From NCBI GenBank assembly GCA_038530575.1, contig JBCBCP010000003.1, forward strand, positions 62,001-126,000: a DNA stretch of 64,000 nt, written 5' to 3'. The stretch's first letter is position 1; every line of letters starts with the position of its first letter. The notes under the pieces are model-generated. The model saw only the letters and a list, made by a program, of their open reading frames with translations. It was not told where the DNA came from and did no database searches. This document shows, one piece after another, positions 8,160-15,872 of the stretch. The position numbers and the translations under genes are program-made. This stretch comes from JBCBCP01 sp038530575. Its GTDB lineage: Bacteria; Pseudomonadota; Alphaproteobacteria; Rhodobacterales; Rhodobacteraceae.

Positions 8160-10952
8160 ATGCACGCCACCCATGTTGGCACCCAGCCGGGCCACGTGCC
8201 CGAGGATGCCGCCCAGGCGGGCGGGGCAGAATTTCAGCATCTTACCTTTGTAACCACAGACATTGTCGGTTCGGCAGAGCTGCATCGGCGGCACCCGGTC
8301 GCGATGGTCGACGCGATGGAGCAGCACGACGTGCTGTTGCACGGAGCAATCCGGGCCGAAGGTGGTGACCCGTTTAAACACACAGGCGACGGTGTAATTG
8401 CCACTTTTGATGACCCGCTGGCCGCTGTTCGCGCGCTGGTGACAGCACAGCGCGAAATGCGGGCTGCAACGTGGGGCGCACCGGGCCGGCCCAAGCTGCG
8501 CGCGGGTGTGCACTATGGACCGGCGCGGGCGCGCAGCGGCGATTGGTTTGGCCCTGCGATGTCCACTGTCCACAGGCTCGAAGGCGCGGCACACGCAGAT
8601 CAGATCCTGATCTCGGAAGCGACCGTCGCAGAAATTGGGCCCGCACGCCAAAGCGAAATCAGCTTTTCCGACCTTGGGGCACACCATTTCAAAGGCGTCG
8701 AAAGGCTTAGGGTCTTTCAAGTCGATGCGAGCGGCCTGCCCACGGCGCACCCGCCGCTTGGTGGCAAACGAGAGACGCGCAACGGCAACCTACCCGCGAC
8801 AACCAGCACGTTTCTCGGCCGTGCCTCCGACCTTTCCGCGCTGCAGGGGCTTGTCGACGCCGCGCGCATTGTCACGCTTGTCGGGCCGGGCGGGATTGGG
8901 AAAACGAGGCTCGCATTGGAGCTGGGCCGCGCGCTTGAGCCGGCGATGCCGGGCGGCGGCTGGTTTTTGAATCTCGCTGCGCTTGAGGCGGGTAGTGACC
9001 TGTGGCCTGTTGTAGCTGGTGTGTTCGAGATCGAGCCGATGCCCGGGGCTGATCGCCGTCAACAGGTGATCGACAGGCTGCGTGACCAGCGCACATTGCT
9101 TGTTGTCGATAACTGCGAACATCTGCTGGACGCAGTCGCGGACCTTGTCGCTGAGCTGTGCGCGGCCTGTCCTGCGCTGCAGGTTGTTGCCACATCGCGG
9201 CAGATGCTCGACCTTGATGGCGAGGCGCAATATTCCGTCGCGCCGATGGAGCCCGGCCCGGGCGCCGCGCCCGAGGACAGTGTTGCTGCAGAGCTGTTTC
9301 TTGAACGCGCGCGTCTGGTACGCCATGGCTACGCACCCGACTCCGCAGCAAGGGCACTTATCGGTCAGATTTGCGCCAGCCTTGATTACATTCCGCTTGC
9401 CATTGAAATCGCGGCTGGTCAGTTGCGTCGCTACCCGCTCGAACGGATTGCGCAGGACGCGGAAAACCCGCTTGATCTATCGGCAGGCAGCGGCCGGAGA
9501 TCTGGTCGCCGCGGTGACCGGCGTGGTGCCAGCAGTGAGGCCAAAACGCTGCGTCGCACCCTTGAATGGTCTGTCGGCCTGATCCACCCGCAAAGCGCCG
9601 AAGTGCTGGATTATCTTTCTGTCTTTTCCAGCCCGTTCCACGAAGAACAGGCGATGGAGCTGTGCGCGCGCCATATAGATGACGAGATCGAGGTGCTGGA
9701 CGCTATTGACGAGCTGATCGACGCATCGCTGCTCAGCCCCGCCGTGGAGGGCGAACGCCGCATCCGCATGCTGCGCACGGTGCAGGCCTTTGGGCAGGAG
9801 CGGCTGGAAGCAGATGGGCGCCATGCTGCGCTTGATGCAGACCACGCCGAGGTGATGATCGCCCGGTCCAAGGCACTGGGAAAAGCTTACAATTCGCCTG
9901 ATGAGCGTGGTGCGGCACAGGCGATACAGGACGATATGCCAAACCTGCGCGCCGCATTCGAACGGGCACTGACGCGCGATCTGGAAACCGCTGCGCGGAT
10001 CACATGGCCACTTTTGCTTTACACTTATTTCCACCGCGAGAGCGAAACGGCATCCTGGCCGACGCGGATCATGGCCCAGCCCGGCGCGGATGCGCTGCCG
10101 GACGCACCAGTTATGCTGGCGGGCTGCGCCGCTTATGCGTTTCATGAGCTTGGCGATGCGGCGGCAGCGCGCGGGTTTATTGAACGCGGTCAGGCGCTGG
10201 AGGCCGCAGGGCACAACTCCAGCCAGGGCTGGCTGGCGCATATCGCGGGGCAGGTGGCGTTCTGGATGCGCGACACGGACCTCTTCCGCGCCTGTTCTGA
10301 GCAAGCGGTCGAGGAGGCAAAGGCCGCAAATGACGTGGCATGCCAGGTCGTGGATCTGGCCATGGCCGCCTTTGTCGAGGCGCGCACGCGCAACCCGGAC
10401 CGGGCCGCCGCGACGCTGGCGCAGCTAGAGACGCTGGAGCCGCTTGTCGGTCAGCCCTCGCTCATTGGCTATTTCAACTATGCGCGCGGCGGCGTGGCCA
10501 GCCTTGATGATCTGGACACCGCCCTGACCGAATTGCGGAGCGCCGCCGAATGGGCCGAAATGGGCGGCAACCGGCTTGGCGCGCTGCGCACGGGCCGCAT
10601 CATCTCGGACATTCGCGCCATTCAGGCCGAGCCGCGCGAGGCGCTGGCGATCCAGATCAGCGCCTTGCGAGACCTGCCTGACAGCGGCGCGACGATTTAC
10701 AACTGGACGGCCCTGTCGCGCCTTCTGGCGCCGCTGGCAAAGCTGGGCGGGGACGCGGAAATCGCCGTTCTGTCCGGCGCGCTGGAGGCGGCCCCGATCA
10801 CGCTTGGCACATCGGCGCGCCGCTACATGGATGTCGCGCGCGAGCGGCTGGGGGACGACGCGTTCGAGACCGGCGCGGCGCGGGGCCGGAGCATGGGCCA
10901 GAGCGACGCGCGCGCCTTTGCCATCGACCACGTTGGCGCGATGGAGTTCTGA
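8160..10952 (+). CDS. Class III nucleotidyl cyclase domain + STAND ATPase + helical repeat regulator
   Basis: 930 residues. Residues 26-190 form a class III cyclase domain with metal Asp34 (TTDIVGS), Lys73 and the GDG loop (76-78). The transition-state N-x3-R pair is present only as Ser135-x3-Arg139, so catalysis may be weak or lost. Residues 215-450 are an NB-ARC/STAND-type ATPase with Walker A GPGGIGKT (242-249) and Walker B LLVVDN (313-318). The rest is an alpha-helical TPR-like array. No C-terminal LuxR helix-turn-helix is visible, so it more likely signals by nucleotide or protein contact than by binding DNA. RBS-like GGGGGAAGAAG abuts the ATG. It is the first gene before the peroxidase trio, starting 171 bp from the divergent cytochrome gene. 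Confidence 0.88.
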   Translation: MHATHVGTQPGHVPEDAAQAGGAEFQHLTFVTTDIVGSAELHRRHPVAMVDAMEQHDVLLHGAIRAEGGDPFKHTGDGVIATFDDPLAAVRALVTAQREMRAATWGAPGRPKLRAGVHYGPARARSGDWFGPAMSTVHRLEGAAHADQILISEATVAEIGPARQSEISFSDLGAHHFKGVERLRVFQVDASGLPTAHPPLGGKRETRNGNLPATTSTFLGRASDLSALQGLVDAARIVTLVGPGGIGKTRLALELGRALEPAMPGGGWFLNLAALEAGSDLWPVVAGVFEIEPMPGADRRQQVIDRLRDQRTLLVVDNCEHLLDAVADLVAELCAACPALQVVATSRQMLDLDGEAQYSVAPMEPGPGAAPEDSVAAELFLERARLVRHGYAPDSAARALIGQICASLDYIPLAIEIAAGQLRRYPLERIAQDAENPLDLSAGSGRRSGRRGDRRGASSEAKTLRRTLEWSVGLIHPQSAEVLDYLSVFSSPFHEEQAMELCARHIDDEIEVLDAIDELIDASLLSPAVEGERRIRMLRTVQAFGQERLEADGRHAALDADHAEVMIARSKALGKAYNSPDERGAAQAIQDDMPNLRAAFERALTRDLETAARITWPLLLYTYFHRESETASWPTRIMAQPGADALPDAPVMLAGCAAYAFHELGDAAAARGFIERGQALEAAGHNSSQGWLAHIAGQVAFWMRDTDLFRACSEQAVEEAKAANDVACQVVDLAMAAFVEARTRNPDRAAATLAQLETLEPLVGQPSLIGYFNYARGGVASLDDLDTALTELRSAAEWAEMGGNRLGALRTGRIISDIRAIQAEPREALAIQISALRDLPDSGATIYNWTALSRLLAPLAKLGGDAEIAVLSGALEAAPITLGTSARRYMDVARERLGDDAFETGAARGRSMGQSDARAFAIDHVGAMEF

Positions 10953-10999
10953 GCACCCGCACCGCACGACACGCAACGCATTGCGCAAGGAGATTGATC

Positions 11000-12025
11000 A
11001 TGACCGAGGCCCCAACCGATGCGGAAATTGTCGCCGCCGTCCGCGCCGATGCGCCGGACAATACACCCGGGACGCGGCCAATCCATGCAATCGGTATCGT
11101 TGCGAAAGGCTACTTTCAGGCCACGCCGGCAGCAGCGCAGTATACAACTGCAGAGCATTTCCAGGGCGGCCAGTTTCCTGCAACCGTGCGCTTTTCAAAC
11201 GGTTCGGGAAGCGGGATCGAACACGACAATTGGCCCGATGTGCGTGGCATGGCCACGCGGTTTCATCTGTCCGGCGCGCCCGCCGACCTCGTGATGATGA
11301 GCCTGCCGGAATTCTTCGTCGACAACATCGCCGAGTTCATGAAGTTCACCAAGGCCGCGCTGCCAGAGCCGCCCAAACGCGAAAGCCCCTGGGCCAAGCT
11401 GGGCGACATGCTGTGCCTGCGCCCGCCGCTGCCGGACCCGCAGCCGGACCAGACCTACGTCAACACGCGCGGGATCATGGGCTATGCCGATGCGCATCGG
11501 AACACGCTGCTGTCGGTCTTTGACGTGGGGATTTCCGGCGTGCCGACCAGCTATTGCCGGCTCAGCTATCACTGCGTGAACTCTTTTGTGCTGGTCGCGC
11601 CCGATGGCCGCCGCCGCTATGTCCGCTTTGACTGGCAGCCGGTGGCGGGGGTGCTGAAATACCCGCCGGGCAAGGCGCCGGGCAAGAAATTCCTGCATGA
11701 AGAGCTGCGCACGCGCATCGCGCGCTGGCCTGCGCGGTTTATCCTCAAGATGCAGGTCGGGCAGGCCGGCGACGCGGTGAACGATCCCACACGGCCCTTC
11801 CCCAAACGCCGCCTGACCATCGAGATGGGCACGCTTGTTCTGAACGAAGTGCCCGATGACAGCGAGAAGATCGCGGAGGAGATCGCCTTTAACCCCTGCC
11901 GTGTCCCGCCCGGAATTGACCTGAGCGAGGACCCGATCCTGTTGGCCCGCAAGGGCGTCTACGAGACCTCGCGTAAAGAGCGCGGCGGCATGGCCTGTCC
12001 CTTTCACAACGGAGGCGCGTCATGA
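11000..12025 (+). CDS. Catalase-like heme protein (catalase-related peroxidase family)
   Basis: 341 residues from the ATG at 11000, chosen over the in-frame TTG at 10994 because AAGGAG (10987-10992) sits 7 bp before it. The protein is short compared with true catalases (about 480-750). The distal heme His is probably His29 in the HAIGIVAKGYF block, followed by VRFSNGSG, and the C-terminal block NPCRVPPGIDLSEDP...RKGVYETS supplies Tyr321 as the probable proximal heme ligand. This is the pattern of small catalase-related peroxidases. It has no signal peptide and is probably cytoplasmic. Its stop overlaps the next start by 4 bp. Expected role: breakdown of H2O2 or organic, perhaps lipid, peroxides. 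Confidence 0.85.
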   Translation: MTEAPTDAEIVAAVRADAPDNTPGTRPIHAIGIVAKGYFQATPAAAQYTTAEHFQGGQFPATVRFSNGSGSGIEHDNWPDVRGMATRFHLSGAPADLVMMSLPEFFVDNIAEFMKFTKAALPEPPKRESPWAKLGDMLCLRPPLPDPQPDQTYVNTRGIMGYADAHRNTLLSVFDVGISGVPTSYCRLSYHCVNSFVLVAPDGRRRYVRFDWQPVAGVLKYPPGKAPGKKFLHEELRTRIARWPARFILKMQVGQAGDAVNDPTRPFPKRRLTIEMGTLVLNEVPDDSEKIAEEIAFNPCRVPPGIDLSEDPILLARKGVYETSRKERGGMACPFHNGGAS

Positions 12026-12750
12026 GCCGTACCTATCCCCCCGTGCCACCGCCAAGCTGGTTCGACAAGCTGGTCGACTGGCTGGGCACCACGAAGCTGT
12101 TTCACGCCATCGCGCGCTATATCCTGACGCCCTACTGGGCCATGCGGACCCCGACCAAGCCCCTGCCGGGCGGGGCGGCCAACGCGATCCAAGGGGACGA
12201 CAACGTCCAGTCGATGATGAACCTGATCATGCCGCTCAAGGACAAGAGCCCGATCGGGGAGGCGCAAATGGTGCTGGCCCTGTCCGCCAATCTCGACGAG
12301 ATTTACGCGGGCCTCGACAATGTCGGCACGGTGCATTTCGCGCGCTTTATCATCGTCGATGGAAACCTGTGCATGGTGTCCGTCTATGACGGCGATTTTT
12401 CCAACTACATCCGCGACTTCATCGCCACCATCGGGTCGGTCTTCGACGCCATCGTCACCCAGATCGAGGATGGCGACAAGGTTGTGCCCTGCGGCGAGAA
12501 TGCGGAGGCGTTCATCGAATGGGTGCACGAGCGCGACCTGTGGCAGGCCCCCGATGCGGCGACGGACCTGCTGGTGGATTGGCATGACACCAACACACCC
12601 AACCAGCCCCTGCAGGGCCTGCGCGAGTTGCCGCGCGAGCTGATCCTGCAGCTCAAGGCAAATCCGAACATCTCGCTGGGGCACGGCTATCGCCGCTATC
12701 CCGGCTTCTCCGCGGCGCAGATCCGCAAGGGCATGGGAGTGGGCTGGTGA
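12022..12750 (+). CDS. Conserved-looking unknown protein coupled to catalase-like and Dyp peroxidase genes
   Basis: 242 residues, family not recognised. There is no signal peptide and no clear transmembrane helix; the N-terminus is Pro-rich (TYPPVPPPSWF), the middle contains an alternating hydrophobic stretch ending in an acidic VYDGDFSNYIRDF segment near residue 120, and the C-terminus is basic and Tyr-rich (GHGYRRYPGFSAAQIRKG). Only two Cys are present and no CxxC or CxxCH motif. Codon use and the ATGA/GTGA overlaps with both neighbours show it is a real translated gene and suggest near-stoichiometric production with the two heme proteins. A partner or substrate-presenting protein is possible but is only inferred from context. 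Confidence 0.8.
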   Translation: MSRTYPPVPPPSWFDKLVDWLGTTKLFHAIARYILTPYWAMRTPTKPLPGGAANAIQGDDNVQSMMNLIMPLKDKSPIGEAQMVLALSANLDEIYAGLDNVGTVHFARFIIVDGNLCMVSVYDGDFSNYIRDFIATIGSVFDAIVTQIEDGDKVVPCGENAEAFIEWVHERDLWQAPDAATDLLVDWHDTNTPNQPLQGLRELPRELILQLKANPNISLGHGYRRYPGFSAAQIRKGMGVGW

Positions 12751-14204
12751 AAGACGGCGTGAACGAGAAACACCTGGCCTATGACGGCATGATCCATTCG
12801 GGCGGCGAAACGCTTGATCCGGCGGACCTGCAAGGGGGCATCCTGCGCGGCTTTGGCCGGTCGCTGGTGCGCCACGTCATGTTGGAGGTCACCGACCGCC
12901 GCGCCGCGCGTGCGTTCCTCGGGGCCTGCGCAAACGGGCAGGGGGCCTTGCCCATCACCACCGAAGAGCATTGGGGCGCGACCAAGCCAGACGTCAATTT
13001 CAATGTCGGCCTCACCCATTTCGGCCTGAGCGCCCTTGGGGTGGCCCCGCTGTCGCTCGCGGACTTCCCGACCGAGTTTCGTGCGGGCATGGAAACGCGC
13101 GGCGACAAGCTAGGCGATGTCGGTGGCAGCGCGCCATCAAATTGGCCGGCACCCTTTGATCAGCCGGAGCGGATCCACGTCATTGCCACGCTGCACGCCG
13201 ATGTGGAATCTTTTCTGAACGCGGCTGACATGGCGCTGGCCTCGGTTCCGGGCTTCACGGTCCTTGGCGCGCGCAGCGGCGCAAATTTCGACGGGCCTTA
13301 CGTCCATTTCGGCTATCACGACAACATTTCGCAGCCGCGGTTTCAGGGTGTTCATGACCCATCGCGCTTTCCAGATGCGCAGCCGCAGGTGCCGCTTGGG
13401 ACGGCCCTTTTGGGTTATGAATCCGTATACGAGGGCATTCGGTGGAAAGTCCCGAAGCCGGAGGTTCTGGGCAAGATGGGCAGTTTCAACGCCTTCCGCG
13501 TGCTCGAGCAGGACGTGGTGGCATTCGAAGCCTTCTTGACGCATGCGGCAGAGCAGATCATGGCTGACCCGCGCGCCGAACAGGTGCTGGCCAAAGGCAG
13601 CGAGGACCAGATCGGCAAGGGGCTCAGCTACAAGGACGCGCTGCGCGAAGTCGTTGCGGCCAAGCTGTGTGGGCGCTGGCGAAATGGCACGCCGCTGGAA
13701 CTGTCGCCGGACACGCCGCAGCCTGATCCGGATGTGCCGCGGTCCGACTTTGACTACAACAAGTCCGGCGCCGGATGCCCCTTCGGCGCACATACCCGCC
13801 GCTGCAACCCGCGGGGCGGGCCAATCGTACAGCGCATCGCCAATAACACCCGTCGCCTCGTCCGGCGCGGCGTGCCTTACGGTCCCGCGTATGACCCGGC
13901 AAAGCCCGACGCAGAAGAACGCGGCCTTCTGGGCAACTTCATCTGCGGCAACCTTGGCGCGCAGTTCGAGGCGGTGATGTGCGACTGGCTGAACCTTGGC
14001 CTGCAGGACCCCAACATCACGGGCACCAATGACCCGCTTCTGGGCGCCAATGATCCGGATGAAAGCTATTTCGAGTTTCCGCTGCTCGATGGCACGTCGA
14101 TCCGCCTCGACGGGCTGCCGCGCTTGGTGCATGTCCGCGGCGGGGCCTATACATTCCTGCCTTCGGTGCCTGCGCTGCGCTACATCGCTGGCCTTCAGAC
14201 CTGA
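12747..14204 (+). CDS. Dyp-type heme peroxidase
   Basis: 485 residues, in the range of the long (class C/D-like) dye-decolorizing peroxidases. A GTG start overlaps the upstream stop (GTGA). The proximal heme His is His349 in CPFGAHTRRCNPRGG, followed by Arg residues typical of the family. The distal Asp is Asp192 in GYHDNISQP; the family motif GxxDG here reads DN, so the Gly after the catalytic Asp is replaced by Asn. There is no signal peptide, so a cytoplasmic or encapsulated enzyme is expected; no encapsulin gene is seen. Substrate unknown. The 3' end overlaps the convergent AraC regulator gene by 10 bp. Confidence 0.92.
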   Translation: MKDGVNEKHLAYDGMIHSGGETLDPADLQGGILRGFGRSLVRHVMLEVTDRRAARAFLGACANGQGALPITTEEHWGATKPDVNFNVGLTHFGLSALGVAPLSLADFPTEFRAGMETRGDKLGDVGGSAPSNWPAPFDQPERIHVIATLHADVESFLNAADMALASVPGFTVLGARSGANFDGPYVHFGYHDNISQPRFQGVHDPSRFPDAQPQVPLGTALLGYESVYEGIRWKVPKPEVLGKMGSFNAFRVLEQDVVAFEAFLTHAAEQIMADPRAEQVLAKGSEDQIGKGLSYKDALREVVAAKLCGRWRNGTPLELSPDTPQPDPDVPRSDFDYNKSGAGCPFGAHTRRCNPRGGPIVQRIANNTRRLVRRGVPYGPAYDPAKPDAEERGLLGNFICGNLGAQFEAVMCDWLNLGLQDPNITGTNDPLLGANDPDESYFEFPLLDGTSIRLDGLPRLVHVRGGAYTFLPSVPALRYIAGLQT

Positions 14205-15244
14205 GGTTCGGAGCCGGGTGCCGGATTTCGGGTCGAAATCCGGCGCGCTGTTGAAGGTGTCATGCCTGTCCAGCCTTGGAACGCGCGATAAAAGGAATTC
14301 GGGTCACGGTAACCCAGCAGATAGCTGACCTCATCGATGCTGAGAGCAGTTGTCTGCAGATAGCTCATCGCAAGATCGTGGCGCACGTCGTCCAGCACGC
14401 GCTGGAACGACGTGCCTTCCGCCCGCAGATGACGCTGAAGCGACCGGCTCGACAGCCTTAGAAGGTCGCAGGCGTCGGCCACGCTTGATCTGCCCGACGG
14501 CAGCATTTGAGTCAGCGCCGCGCGCGTTCGCTCCGCCCAGCCGGTGGCGGCCGTGACAAGCTGCAACTGTTGCCGAAAGCTAGGCTCCACCGCCGCCCAG
14601 TGTTCGGGGTTCGCCGACAAAAGCGGCCGCGCCGCATCTGCCATTCGAAACGTCACGCTGCACGGACCAATTGAGATGGCACAGCCAAGATAGGCTTCCA
14701 GCGCTTCTGCCGCCGGGGGACGATCCGGCAAGTGGACCGCCTTCGGTATGATATGCACGCCCGTACAGGCGCGTGCCGCCTCCACCAGAAACACCACCTC
14801 CGTTGCGGCGAAATCAAGCGGCAGGCTCAAGGTCGGCTCGGTGGTGGATTTCATAACGGTCAGCCCCTCTGTCGCGCGCCGCAGGGTCAGCATAAGCGGG
14901 CCGACGAGGGGTTTGAAAAGCGCCAGACGTTCGAATCCAACGTCTACACGTGGGCTGCATGTGAAAGCAAAGTAGGCCGGTGTAAGCGGTGCCCGTGCAT
15001 AAGCCTGGCCCAGCACCAGAGGCAGATCATTCCGCGCCGCTTCTGCGGTGACTGCGGACCACCCCTCGAAATATTGCGCAGCTGTTACGCCTTGTTTTTC
15101 GCGCTCCGCGTAATCCGGCGGATAGCCCAATCGGGCCAGAACGCGGCGATGATCGACATTCAGAAGACCGCAAAGCTGCAGCATCGCGGTTGCGGTTTTA
15201 AACCTGCGGGGCATTGGGTGCATCAGCCGGGCCTCCTGTCTCAC
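14195..15244 (-). CDS. AraC-family transcriptional regulator (OruR/ArgR-like N-domain)
   Basis: 349 residues. The N-terminal two thirds match the arabinose-binding-like sensor domain of OruR-type regulators (a long form without cupin HxH motifs). The C-terminal 100 residues are a two-helix-turn-helix AraC domain: SVADACDLLRLSSRSLQRHL for the first recognition unit and LSIDEVSYLLGYRDPNSFYR for the second, with the usual GYRDPNSFYRAFQGWTG signature. It is convergent with the peroxidase operon, with overlapping 3' ends, so it may or may not control it. The start could be the ATG at 15244 or the internal one 7 residues later (MHPMPRR). Confidence 0.92.
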   Translation of the reverse strand: MRQEARLMHPMPRRFKTATAMLQLCGLLNVDHRRVLARLGYPPDYAEREKQGVTAAQYFEGWSAVTAEAARNDLPLVLGQAYARAPLTPAYFAFTCSPRVDVGFERLALFKPLVGPLMLTLRRATEGLTVMKSTTEPTLSLPLDFAATEVVFLVEAARACTGVHIIPKAVHLPDRPPAAEALEAYLGCAISIGPCSVTFRMADAARPLLSANPEHWAAVEPSFRQQLQLVTAATGWAERTRAALTQMLPSGRSSVADACDLLRLSSRSLQRHLRAEGTSFQRVLDDVRHDLAMSYLQTTALSIDEVSYLLGYRDPNSFYRAFQGWTGMTPSTARRISTRNPAPGSEPQV

Positions 15245-15312
15245 AGATAGGGGGCAGGGCCACGGGGAAACATCCCCTTGGCGCGAATTGCAAGAAGATT
15301 GGCGCGTTGCGC

Positions 15313-15798
15313 CTAATCCAACGTTGCGTAGCGGCTGTTGATGTAAGCCAGCGCCGCACCTTCACGCTGCGCTAGCCCTGTCACGCGCCCGATTATGATG
15401 GTGTGATCGCCAGCGGAGACTGCTTCGTGCCGGGTGCAGGCCAGCCGCGCCAGACATCCGTGCAGTGCGGGTGTTCCGTTTTCGTCTGGTGCCCAGTCAA
15501 ACTGATCGAACCCGCCCCCATCGGACACAAAATGCGCAGCAATGCCCCGCTGCTCTGCGCTCAGTATGTGGATTGCGAAATGTTCGGCCTGGGCAAAGGC
15601 ATCATAGCGCGCTGCACGCCTTGCGATGGACCACAGTACGAGCGGTGGGTCGAGCGAGACCGAAGAGAAGCTGTTGGCGGTAAAGCCGACAGCTCCCTGA
15701 CCTGGCGCATGGGTCGTCACGACCGTCACACCCGTCGCAAACCGCGAAAAGGCGCGGCGCAAATCGGCCTCTCCGTTCCAGGTATCGTCCAGCATCAT
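15313..15798 (-). CDS. Flavin reductase family protein (FMN-binding split barrel)
   Basis: 161 residues from the ATG at 15798, or 178 from an in-frame ATG at 15849. The later start fits the family better and has a GCGGGGG stretch just upstream. The characteristic block RRAFSRFATGVTVVTTH is followed by GFTANSFSSVSLDPPLVLWSI, which builds the flavin site in HpaC/flavin-reductase-like proteins. Such enzymes make reduced FMN or FAD with NAD(P)H for a partner monooxygenase, but no two-component monooxygenase is adjacent. The gene lies 23 bp past the acs stop and may be its cotranscribed neighbour. Confidence 0.88.
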   Translation of the reverse strand: MMLDDTWNGEADLRRAFSRFATGVTVVTTHAPGQGAVGFTANSFSSVSLDPPLVLWSIARRAARYDAFAQAEHFAIHILSAEQRGIAAHFVSDGGGFDQFDWAPDENGTPALHGCLARLACTRHEAVSAGDHTIIIGRVTGLAQREGAALAYINSRYATLD

Positions 15799-15872
15799 GG
15801 GCCCCCGCTTGTCATGCGGGCCAAGTAGTGTCCAGCCCCGCAGGTTCAATGCAAGCGGGGCCAGTGCCGGGC

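Noticed and set aside
7860..8750. A 296-codon minus-strand frame
   Set aside because: Its C-terminal part is just the signal peptide of the broken cytochrome gene; the rest is antisense to the cyclase gene.
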